Under the pieces are notes generated by a model. It was not told the origin of the DNA. It saw only the letters and a program-made list of their open reading frames with translations, and searched no databases. From Ramlibacter ginsenosidimutans (GTDB lineage Bacteria; Pseudomonadota; Gammaproteobacteria; Burkholderiales; Burkholderiaceae_C), in NCBI RefSeq assembly GCF_042678185.1, contig NZ_JBHUDQ010000029.1: a stretch of 64,000 nucleotides of DNA, one strand, 5' to 3'. Shown here in pieces: positions 34,222 to 42,108 of this stretch; within the stretch, counting starts at the first letter, position 1, and each line of letters begins with the position of its first letter. The position numbers and the translations under genes were made by a program.

Positions 34222-35016
34222 CTAGAGCCGGGCGATGAACTGTTCCATCGCGGCGGTACTCGCACTCGGTGCGCTGAGGTGCGGGCAGTGGCCCACGTTC
34301 TCGATGATCCGCAGCGTGCAATCGGGAATGCGCTTCTGCATGTACTCGCCGACGCTCCGCGGGGCGATCACGTCCTCGCTGCATTGCAGGATCAAGGTGG
34401 GCGCCTGCAGCTTGGGCAGCTCGGAGCGCAGGTCGGACAGGAAGGTCACGCGCGCGAACTGCTTGGCGATCTCCGGGTCGGTGCGGCAGAAGCTGCTGGT
34501 GAGCTCGCGGGCGAGTTCCGGCTGGTCGGGCGCGCCCATGATCGCCGGGGCCATGTTGCTGGACCAGCCGAGATAGTTGCTCTCCAGCGTCTCGAGCAGG
34601 CCCTCGATATCCTCGCGTTCGAAGCCGCCGACATAGTCGCCGTCGTTGATGTAGCAGGGCGACGGACCGACCATCACCTGCGCAAGGAAGGCATCGGGAC
34701 AGCGCAGGTTGGCGAGCAGCCCGATCATCGCGCTCACGGAATGACCGACGCAGATGGCGGGCGCGGTCGTCACCTCCGCCAGCACCTCGCACACGTCGGC
34801 GGCATAGCCGTCCAGCGTGGCGTACTTCGCCGGCGAATACGCCGACAGGTCCGATCCGCCGCTGCCCACGAGGTCCACGAGGATGCACGTGAAGCTCTCG
34901 GAGAAGTGGGGCGCCATCAGGCGCCACATGTTCTGGTCGCAGCCGAAGCCGTGCAGGAACAGCATGGGGGGCCCTGAGCCGACCAGCTTGACGTTGTTGC
35001 GATTCAGGACGGACAT
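34222..35016 (-). CDS. RsbQ-like alpha/beta hydrolase (KAI2/D14 family)
   Basis: A 264-residue protein closely resembling Bacillus RsbQ along its length: RNNVKLVGSGPPMLFLHGFGCDQNMWR, GHSVSAMIGLLANLR, MVGPSPCYINDGDYVGGFE and DPEIAKQFA. The catalytic triad is Ser93, Asp215 and His243. The relatives RsbQ, KAI2 and D14 bind and hydrolyse small butenolide-like ligands and signal through partner proteins. In Bacillus the partner is the PAS phosphatase RsbP; here the downstream coupled gene is a PAS histidine kinase. No signal peptide. Confidence 0.93.
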   Translation of the reverse strand: MSVLNRNNVKLVGSGPPMLFLHGFGCDQNMWRLMAPHFSESFTCILVDLVGSGGSDLSAYSPAKYATLDGYAADVCEVLAEVTTAPAICVGHSVSAMIGLLANLRCPDAFLAQVMVGPSPCYINDGDYVGGFEREDIEGLLETLESNYLGWSSNMAPAIMGAPDQPELARELTSSFCRTDPEIAKQFARVTFLSDLRSELPKLQAPTLILQCSEDVIAPRSVGEYMQKRIPDCTLRIIENVGHCPHLSAPSASTAAMEQFIARL

Positions 35017-35313
35017 GGTTCTCGGGTCGGGGGCAAGGCGGCAGTCTGTATCCGCAGCGCTGCCTTGTATGTAGGCCCGGGCCGACTGTGCCGAAGGGCT
35101 GCAGCACGCGGGGTGCCCGAGCCGGGTGTAGGCGACGTACTACGGCGGAAGCAGCCCGGTCCCACAACGACCGCCCGCCTATGCGCATCGAATGTGCGTC
35201 TTGGGTGCGGTGGGCGCACCCCCGGCAGGTCGTACGCCGGAGGTGCACAGCCGGTACTCTGCTCCGGTCCGGTTTGCCGCGTGGCTTGACAAGCGAAGCG
35301 AGGACTCCCGCGC

Positions 35314-35700
35314 GTGGCGCTCACCATCTTCATCGCTGAAGACAACAAGCTAGCCCTCGACTCCCTCGCCGAGTTGCTGGTGACGATCGCCGACGTGGAG
35401 ATCGTGGGCTCGGCGAACTCCGAAATGGCGGCGGCGGACTGGCTGGTTTCGCAGCAGCGGACCTGGGACGTGCTGATCACCGACCTGCTGCTGCTGCCCG
35501 GCGGCTCGGGTTTCGGGCTGATTCGCCACGCGAAGTCGTTCGGCGCCTTCACCCGGGTGGTCGTGTTCAGCGACTTCGTGACGCCCGCCGTCGCCGAACG
35601 ATGCGTCGCGCTCGGCGCGGACGCCGTGTTCAAGAAATCGGATCTCGCGCAGATGCTGGATTACGTGCGCGGCCTGGCCGGCGACGCCGCGGCCGGCTGA
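35314..35700 (+). CDS. Single-domain response regulator, copy 2
   Basis: A 128-residue receiver domain with a GTG start. Acidic pocket Glu9/Asp10, phospho-acceptor Asp57 (VLITDLLLL) and the conserved Lys in DAVFKKSDL. No output domain. It is a paralogue of the receiver at 17285. It is divergent from the RsbQ-like/PAS-kinase pair, with about 300 bases between, in which I see no clear motif. Partnership with that kinase is suggested by proximity only. Confidence 0.9.
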   Translation: MALTIFIAEDNKLALDSLAELLVTIADVEIVGSANSEMAAADWLVSQQRTWDVLITDLLLLPGGSGFGLIRHAKSFGAFTRVVVFSDFVTPAVAERCVALGADAVFKKSDLAQMLDYVRGLAGDAAAG

Positions 35701-35728
35701 GGGCTGCGAACGCCGCCGGTGCACGCCC

Positions 35729-36838
35729 TCACGCGTGGCGTGCCGCGCGCTCGGCGATCTCCAGCGCCTTCGCGGCATCGACGGCAGCGCGATCGTGCGC
35801 CAGTCGTGCAGGCACCGTGAAGTCGTGTTGCGAGTTCCCGTCCGTCTGCGTGGACATCGCGCTCGGCGTCCACATGCTTTCCTGGCGCGACTGCGACTGC
35901 GACTGGGACTGCGGCTGCGGGCCGGCGGGCAATCCCGTCTCGCGCGGCACGCGCGCCCGGTTCGATGTGATGCTGCCGGTCAGGTACAAGGCGGCCAGCG
36001 CCCGGGCCAGCCGCTCGGCGACCAGTCCGGTTCTTTGCTGCAACTCCGCGAACCGTCCCGGGCCGAGGAACAGCTCGCGCATCACGAGCAGGTGCTCGTC
36101 ACCGAGCAGGCGTTGATCGAGCTTGGGCGGACGGCGGTAGTACAGCGGCCTCGTGCGGTAGTGGGCAGGCAGGAGGTCGTCGTGCGTGCGCAGCGCAAAG
36201 GACCAGAGCACCTCCGAGATCGTCGTGCGCTGGAAATTGGCCGGGATGTAGGCGGCCGACGAGGGACGCGCCAGCCACTGGCCGCGTTCGAGTTGCTCCG
36301 CGTTCACGCCCGGCATCAGCCCGATCTCGCCAGTGCGGTCGATCACCGCCAGCAGCCGCCCGCCGCCGACGATGTGGTAGATCCGTTGCGACAGCGCGCC
36401 TTCGGCCTCGATCAGCCGGGCGGCGATCCACAGGCGCGCTGCCGTGCCGGCAAGCCACTGCGACTCCATGGCCGAGAGCATGGCGGCCATGCTCGCGGGA
36501 TCCTCGGTGCGGAACGTGTACGTCGGCTCGAAGTCACGGCTGGCCACCGGTTGCGAGAATGCGACCGGACGCTGCACCTGCGCGAGCGACAGGCGCACGG
36601 AGCGACCACCGGGCTCGCCCGGGCCGATGCGCACGCTGCCGTCCCCGAGCAGTTGCACCCGCGCGCCGCAGGCCCACCATGCGTCGGCTTCCGCGAGTTC
36701 GCCGAAGCGCCATTGGACGGCCGGGGGCCCGCGCGTGTCGAGGACGCGCTGCACTTCGGCCGCCGCATCCCGCGTGAACCCGATCAGGCCGAGGATGAGA
36801 GTGGGACGATGGGGCTGGAACTGATGCTCGACTTGCAT
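35729..36838 (-). CDS. Hypothetical protein of 369 residues
   Basis: Not recognised. Started at MQVEHQFQPH; upstream in-frame codons look non-coding. The N-terminal half is alpha/beta (PTLILGLIGFTRDAAAEVQRVL). A central region has HIVGGGRLLAVIDRTGEIGLM. A possible winged-helix segment is RLLGDEHLLVMRELFLGPGRFAELQQRTG. The C-terminus has a PQPQSQSQSQSQS low-complexity linker. The stop faces that of the receiver gene, 28 bases apart. No signal or membrane segment, so likely a cytosolic regulator or sensor. Confidence 0.7.
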   Translation of the reverse strand: MQVEHQFQPHRPTLILGLIGFTRDAAAEVQRVLDTRGPPAVQWRFGELAEADAWWACGARVQLLGDGSVRIGPGEPGGRSVRLSLAQVQRPVAFSQPVASRDFEPTYTFRTEDPASMAAMLSAMESQWLAGTAARLWIAARLIEAEGALSQRIYHIVGGGRLLAVIDRTGEIGLMPGVNAEQLERGQWLARPSSAAYIPANFQRTTISEVLWSFALRTHDDLLPAHYRTRPLYYRRPPKLDQRLLGDEHLLVMRELFLGPGRFAELQQRTGLVAERLARALAALYLTGSITSNRARVPRETGLPAGPQPQSQSQSQSRQESMWTPSAMSTQTDGNSQHDFTVPARLAHDRAAVDAAKALEIAERAARHA

Positions 36839-37031
36839 GGGTGCGGACGGACTGCAGCCGATTGGCGCATATCTGCAGAGCCTGGACTGTAGGACATTCC
36901 CTGCACGAACGGAGCCCTCGCGACGCGTCCACACGGGTTAGTTGCGCAGCGTACGCTGCAAGCGGTTGTTTGTCGTAACCAGTAAGTATGCGTTTCGATT
37001 TGCGTGTCGTTCGCGTTTTTGCCGCTGCCGG

Positions 37032-38084
37032 TCAGGCGCGCTCCAGTCGTGCACGCACCGCTGCCACCATAGGCACTATCGCGGACGGTGGGAACGGCGC
37101 CACGCTGCTGGCGTTGATCTCGCAGAGCACGAAGCGTTCGTCGCCGTCCGGGCCCCGTTCACCGAACAGGAAATCGCAATCCCACAGCAAGGGCAGCTGC
37201 TCGCGCGGCAACCCGACGCGCGCTCGCAGCAGCTCGACCCACTCGGTTTCCAGCCGCCGCCGCAGGCCCTGGAAGGCCGGCAGCTCCGGTCCGTGATAGA
37301 GCCGCGGCCCGGGCTGCGGCGCGGGCTGGCCTGGCGACGCGGGGAACAGCGCGTTGATCGCCTGGTGCCCGAAGCCGGCAACGCGGTCTTCCACCAGGTA
37401 GGCCCGCACCATGCCGTCGACGAGCCGGGGCTGCCAGGCCTGGTCGATCATGTGGCCGCCGTTGGCCGGGTCGAAGTAGGGCGCGAGCTTGTCCAGCAGC
37501 GCGGGGAGAGCGAGCCGTTCTTCCTCGCTGCCTCGCTGTGCATGCCGCACGCGCAGCAGCGGTGGCGACGAGTCGGCATCCGCGAGTTCGACGCGCCAGA
37601 TGCCCGCGCCGCTCTGGCCGCGATGCTGCTTCAGCACGCGCGCGCCGATGCGCAGGCGCGCAGGCAATTCCCGTTCGAGCTGCGCGAGGCTGTCGACCCG
37701 TTGCACATCGCTGCCGAAGGGCAGGTCGCGCGTGTCGAACAGCACGTCCTTGGTCCCGAGCTTGAGGATGGCGTCGGGATGCGCGCTGACCACGGTGCCG
37801 GCTGCGGCGAGGCGGCGCAGCATCGCATCGAGCCGGTCGCGGCGCCGCCCGCCTTCGATCGGGTTGCACCACACCAGCACCACGCGGACGCCGCGCAATT
37901 GCGCCTCGACCTCCTCTGCGAAATCGTCGTGGTAGACGGCGGGCGCCGCAGCCATGCCGGCGGCAGCGAAGGCCTCGAACAGCGGGGCGAACCGGCTTGC
38001 GGCCGGGTCGGAGCGATCGCGCGTGGCGCGGTCGCCGGGATAGAGCAGGGCAACAGGGGAAGTGGACAAGGTCGCGCTCCTCAT
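37032..38084 (-). CDS. Cj0069-type ATP-grasp-like protein
   Basis: A 350-residue protein resembling the Cj0069 family (unknown function, ATP-grasp-like fold): VALLYPGDRATRD, VLVWCNPIEGGRRRDRLD, RVLKQHRGQSGAGIWRVEL, DQAWQPRLVDGMVRAYLV and the C-terminal LPLLWDCDFLFGERG...LCEINASSV, which has the acidic residues that bind Mg-ATP in ATP-grasp enzymes. A ligase-type activity would be expected but no substrate is known. It is an isolated gene. Confidence 0.8.
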   Translation of the reverse strand: MRSATLSTSPVALLYPGDRATRDRSDPAASRFAPLFEAFAAAGMAAAPAVYHDDFAEEVEAQLRGVRVVLVWCNPIEGGRRRDRLDAMLRRLAAAGTVVSAHPDAILKLGTKDVLFDTRDLPFGSDVQRVDSLAQLERELPARLRIGARVLKQHRGQSGAGIWRVELADADSSPPLLRVRHAQRGSEEERLALPALLDKLAPYFDPANGGHMIDQAWQPRLVDGMVRAYLVEDRVAGFGHQAINALFPASPGQPAPQPGPRLYHGPELPAFQGLRRRLETEWVELLRARVGLPREQLPLLWDCDFLFGERGPDGDERFVLCEINASSVAPFPPSAIVPMVAAVRARLERA

Positions 38085-38225
38085 TGGGCCGATGCGGCCC
38101 GTTCAGGAGCAGAGCTTGGAGGCGCGAGCCTCTTGCGGATGCGGGGAGCCTGCTCGTGACCCCACGCAGGCATTCTAGCGAGGAGCAGCTCAGATTGCGA
38201 GCGGGGCGCACGCCAGCGCCCCGCC

Positions 38226-39284
38226 TCAATGCCGGTGCGTGTGATGCGCGTCGGGCACGTGCGGATGGCTGTGCTGCGTCGGCTCGTGGCGATGCAGGTG
38301 GCTGTGCTCGCCCGCCGGTGGCACGTCGTGCACGTGGTCGTGGTGACCGTCGTCGTGCCTGTGCGCGTGTTCATGCACCAGCGCCTCGTGCACGTGCGCG
38401 TGCTCGTGGCGCTCGCGCAGGTGCAGCACCACGCCCGCCAGCATGACGACCCCGCCCGCAGCCGTGCCCCAGTCCAGCGCGCCTTCGCCCAGCGCGGCGG
38501 CCACCAGGGCGCCGATGAAGGGTGCGAACGCGAATACGGAGCCGGTGCGCGCGGCGCCGAAGGCGCGCTGCGCCAGCAGGTACAGCCTGAGGCTCAGGCC
38601 ATAGCCGCTCGCGCCGATCAGCAGCAGCGCGAGCGCCTGGGGCGCACGCGGCATCGCCTCGCCCCAGGCCAGCGCCAGCAGCAGGGCGGCGGGCGCGCCG
38701 AGCGCGGCCTTCACCAGCACCACCTGCGCCGGGTCGCGTTCGGCAAGCGCGCGCGAGAGCGTGTTGTCGATGCCCCAGGCTGCGGTCGCGAGCAGGACCG
38801 CGAGCAAGCCGGCGATCTGCGTCTGTCCCGCCGAACTGCGATCGAGCACGAGCACGATGCCGCCGGCCAGCAGCAGCGCCATCGCGAACCGCACGCGGCG
38901 ATCCATGGACTCGCCGTAGAGAACGCGCGCCAGCAGCGCGGTGAACAAGGCCTCGAGCGACAGCATCAGCGATGCGCTCGTGCCGCTGGTGTGCTGCAGT
39001 CCCCAGGCGAGCGCCACCGGACCGGCGACGGCGCCGAAGGCCGCCATCGCGAGCAGCCGCGGCAGGTCCGTGCGGCGGACCTGCGCCTCGCGTTCCGGCG
39101 CGCGGCGCAACAGCGCACCGAGCAGGGCCGCGCCGGCATAGAGCAGGGCTGCGGTCATGAAGGGGCCCAGCCCGGTGCCGGCACGCTGAACCAGCGGCGT
39201 GCTGATGCCGAACAGCGTGGCGGCCAGCACGGCCAGCCACGCACCGCGTTGCGCGGGCTGGCGCGCCGGGACAGTGTCGTTCAT
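38226..39284 (-). CDS. EamA/DMT transporter with a histidine-rich C-terminal tail
   Basis: A 352-residue protein: ten membrane helices in two EamA repeats (to about residue 288), then a soluble tail in which roughly one residue in three is His (HEHAHVHEALVHEHAHRHDDGHH...). Such tails bind Ni, Co or Zn and are unusual on EamA transporters, though metal-type DMT exporters have them. This suggests metal efflux or a metal-sensing regulator of transport. The tail is cytoplasmic if the usual topology holds. It is the only gene in its operon. Confidence 0.85.
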   Translation of the reverse strand: MNDTVPARQPAQRGAWLAVLAATLFGISTPLVQRAGTGLGPFMTAALLYAGAALLGALLRRAPEREAQVRRTDLPRLLAMAAFGAVAGPVALAWGLQHTSGTSASLMLSLEALFTALLARVLYGESMDRRVRFAMALLLAGGIVLVLDRSSAGQTQIAGLLAVLLATAAWGIDNTLSRALAERDPAQVVLVKAALGAPAALLLALAWGEAMPRAPQALALLLIGASGYGLSLRLYLLAQRAFGAARTGSVFAFAPFIGALVAAALGEGALDWGTAAGGVVMLAGVVLHLRERHEHAHVHEALVHEHAHRHDDGHHDHVHDVPPAGEHSHLHRHEPTQHSHPHVPDAHHTHRH

Positions 39285-39377
39285 GTGGCGCGAAGCATAG
39301 CCCGCGCCGCAGCCTTACTGGCTGTACGCCACCGTGGACATCAACGCGAGGGCCGCCTGCTCGCGCGCTGAAGTCGT

Positions 39378-40367
39378 TCAGCGCCGGCGCAGGCTCCACG
39401 CCAGCGCCGCCGCGAGCGCGCCCAGCGCCAGCGCCGCGCGATTGCGATCGGCCCAGGTCTGCACGCTGTGCGCGTGGGCCAGCGCATCGAAGCGGCCGTG
39501 CGCGCCGTGGTCGCCGGCCACGGGCTGCCAGAGGTTGTCCTGGCGGCCGGGCGGCAGTGGCTCGTCGGTGTGCTGACCGTCCACGGCCGTGCGACCGAGC
39601 ATGCGATCGAGGAATCCCGGCACCACGCGCTGGCCCAGGATGGCCTGCACCGCGGGCCAGCCCACCCACCACTCGCGGCGCTGGTGCGTGGCGGCGTGGT
39701 ACACCGCGCGCGCGGCGACCTCCGGCTGGAAGATCTTGCCCATCGGGCGCGGCCGCTTCGCCAGCGTCGTGCGGCCCCACTCGAACTGAGGCGTGTTGAA
39801 GGCCGACAGGTGGACCATCGTGATGTGCACGTTGCTGCGGTCGTGATCGAGCTCGCAGCGGATGGAATCGGTGAAGCCACGCATCGCGGCCTTGGCGCCG
39901 CAGTAGGGCGCCTGCAGCGGGATCGAGCGGTAGGCGAGCGCGGAGCCGATCTGCACGATGGTGCCGCGGTCGCGTGGCTTCATGCGCCGCAGTGCCGCCA
40001 GCGTGCCCCACACCGCGCCCAGGTAGGTGACCTCCGTCGCCCGCTTGAAGTCGGCCGGCGCGATCGACAGCGCGTCGGAGAAGATGGTCGCCATCGCGTC
40101 GTTGACCCACACGTCGATCGCACCCCAGCGTGCCTCCACCTGCGCCGCTGCGGCTTCCACCGCGTCGGCGTCGGCGACGTCGGTGGGCAGGACCAGCGCT
40201 TCGCCGCCCAGGCGTTCCACGTCCGCGCGGGCGCCCTGGAGTCCGTCTTCGCCGCGCGCGAGCAGCGCGACGCGCCAGCCATGCGATGCGAACTCGCACG
40301 CGGTCGCGCGTCCCACGCCCGCCGATGCCCCCGTGATCACGACGACGCGGCGCTGCTGTGCATTCAT
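39378..40367 (-). CDS. Short-chain dehydrogenase/reductase with C-terminal membrane anchor
   Basis: A 329-residue SDR. The nucleotide motif is VVITGASAGVGRATA, the catalytic region is IGSALAYRSIPLQAPYCGAKAAMRG (Ser, Tyr, Lys), and the usual NNAG is altered to VNDA. A hydrophobic helix (ALALGALAAALAWSL) ends the protein and a basic RRR follows, so it is probably tail-anchored. It follows the cytochrome subunit of the FAD dehydrogenase by about 60 bases in the same direction and may be in that operon. Confidence 0.88.
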   Translation of the reverse strand: MNAQQRRVVVITGASAGVGRATACEFASHGWRVALLARGEDGLQGARADVERLGGEALVLPTDVADADAVEAAAAQVEARWGAIDVWVNDAMATIFSDALSIAPADFKRATEVTYLGAVWGTLAALRRMKPRDRGTIVQIGSALAYRSIPLQAPYCGAKAAMRGFTDSIRCELDHDRSNVHITMVHLSAFNTPQFEWGRTTLAKRPRPMGKIFQPEVAARAVYHAATHQRREWWVGWPAVQAILGQRVVPGFLDRMLGRTAVDGQHTDEPLPPGRQDNLWQPVAGDHGAHGRFDALAHAHSVQTWADRNRAALALGALAAALAWSLRRR

Positions 40368-40427
40368 GCGTTCTCCTTCGTGGCAGCGGCCAGCGAAGGC
40401 GCGCCCGTTGCTTGGCTCGCGATCGCC

Positions 40428-42098
40428 TCAGCCCGGACCCGGGCTCGGCACGCCGGCCGGATGGCCGCCTTGCTGCTGCTTCGCACCACCGCCGCCGGCG
40501 CCGGCGCCGCCCGACGTGCCCGACGTGCCGCTGCCGGAGGTGCCGCCACCCGAGGTGCTGCCGACACCCGCGGTGCTGCCGCCACCCGAGGTGCTGCCCG
40601 CGCCCGAGGTTCCACCGCCGGTGGCCGGATTGCCGCCGCCCGCCGCACTCGCAGCGTCGCTGGCATGCGTGGCGGGAATCAGCGCTGTGTTCGTGGCGGC
40701 GCGCCCCGCATTCGGCGTGCCGTTGTCGCGGCTGTCGGTGCCGGCGCGGCCGAGGGTCTCGGGTCCCGGATGCGCGAGCGGGTTGCCGCCCGCTGCGCTG
40801 GTGTCGGCCTGCGCCGGCGTGCCCTGCGGACGCGGCAACTGCTTGCGCAGCTTGTCCACCTGCTCCGCGGTGACCGGCGAAGCGCGATTGCCCCAGCTGT
40901 TGCGCACGAAGGTGGCGACGGCCGCGATCTGCTGGTCACCGAGCTTCCAGTCGTACGCCGGCATAGCCAGGGGCGTAGCCGCGCGATCGGTCGGCACCTT
41001 GCGCGTGCCCGCCAGGATGAAGTGCAGCACGGAGGTCGGGTCCGACTGCTGCAGGTTGGCGTCCTGCTGCAGCGGCGGGAAGAAGCGCGGCACGCCCTGG
41101 CCGTCCATGCGGTGGCAGGCCGAGCAGGTGTCCTGGAAGATGGCTTCGCCCTGCTTCATCACGGCCTGGTCGGGTTGCTTGACTTCGGGCTCGGGCGACG
41201 CCGGCAGGCCGCGCAGGTAGGTGATCACGGCCTGCAGGTCATCGTCGTTCATCTGCGAAGTCGAGAAGGCCACCACCTCACCCATTTCACCGGAGGCCGC
41301 GCTGTGCACGTTCGTGCCCTGGCGCAGGAACTCGCGCAGCGCGTCGTCGGTCCAGCCGCCGATGCCCGAGCGCCGGTTGCCGGTGATGTCGGGCGCGTAC
41401 CAGGTGCCGAAGGTGCCGCCGCGGAACGCCTGGTCGTGCTTGGGCGCCCCGAGGAAGTTCTTGGCCGTGTGGCACGCCTCGCAGTGGCCCAGCGTCTGGA
41501 CCAGGTAGGCCCCGCGATTCCACTGCGGCGACTTGCTTGGGTTGGCCTGGTAGGGACCCTTGTCCAGGAACAGCGCGTTCCAGAAGGTGAGCAGCCAGCG
41601 CTGGTTGAACGGGAAGGGCAGCTGGTTGCGCTCGAAGTCGTGCCGCACCGCGGGGATGCTCTTCATGTACGCGAGCATCGCGTCCGAGTCCTCGCGCGTG
41701 ATGCCGGTGTAGTAGTTGTAAGGGAAGGCCGGATAGAGGTGGTGGCCTTCGTCGTCGATGCCTTCGTGCAGTGCGCGGTAGAACTGGTCGGCGGTCCAGT
41801 CGCCGATGCCGGTGTCCTTGTCGGGCGTGATGTTCGCGCTGTAGATCGTGCCGAACGGCGTCTGCACGGCCCGGCCGCCGGCGAAGCGCGCGCCGCCCTG
41901 CTGCGTGTGGCAGGCGACGCAGTCGCCCAGCGCCACCAGGTATTTGCCGCGCTGCACCTGCACGTCGGAGGTACCCGTGGGTGGCTGCACGGACGGCGCG
42001 GGCTGCTGCGGCGCGCTCTTGGGTTGGGCGAACACCAGGGTGGTGGCGACGACCGCCGCGGCCAGCCCGCCGACGATGAGGATGGAGGATGTGCGCAT
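40428..42098 (-). CDS. Triheme cytochrome c subunit of a membrane FAD dehydrogenase
   Basis: A 556-residue protein with a signal peptide and three heme sites: CVACH (about 60), CEACH (about 207) and CSACH (about 334). This matches the cytochrome subunit of gluconate/fructose/alcohol dehydrogenase complexes, which passes electrons to ubiquinone. The final 120 residues are a Gly/Ser/Thr-rich low-complexity tail (GGGTSGSGTSGTSGG and similar) followed by a Gln/Gly/Pro end; this tail is not typical. It starts 11 bases after the GMC subunit's stop. Confidence 0.92.
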   Translation of the reverse strand: MRTSSILIVGGLAAAVVATTLVFAQPKSAPQQPAPSVQPPTGTSDVQVQRGKYLVALGDCVACHTQQGGARFAGGRAVQTPFGTIYSANITPDKDTGIGDWTADQFYRALHEGIDDEGHHLYPAFPYNYYTGITREDSDAMLAYMKSIPAVRHDFERNQLPFPFNQRWLLTFWNALFLDKGPYQANPSKSPQWNRGAYLVQTLGHCEACHTAKNFLGAPKHDQAFRGGTFGTWYAPDITGNRRSGIGGWTDDALREFLRQGTNVHSAASGEMGEVVAFSTSQMNDDDLQAVITYLRGLPASPEPEVKQPDQAVMKQGEAIFQDTCSACHRMDGQGVPRFFPPLQQDANLQQSDPTSVLHFILAGTRKVPTDRAATPLAMPAYDWKLGDQQIAAVATFVRNSWGNRASPVTAEQVDKLRKQLPRPQGTPAQADTSAAGGNPLAHPGPETLGRAGTDSRDNGTPNAGRAATNTALIPATHASDAASAAGGGNPATGGGTSGAGSTSGGGSTAGVGSTSGGGTSGSGTSGTSGGAGAGGGGAKQQQGGHPAGVPSPGPG

Positions 42099-42108
42099 GT
42101 CGCCTCCT

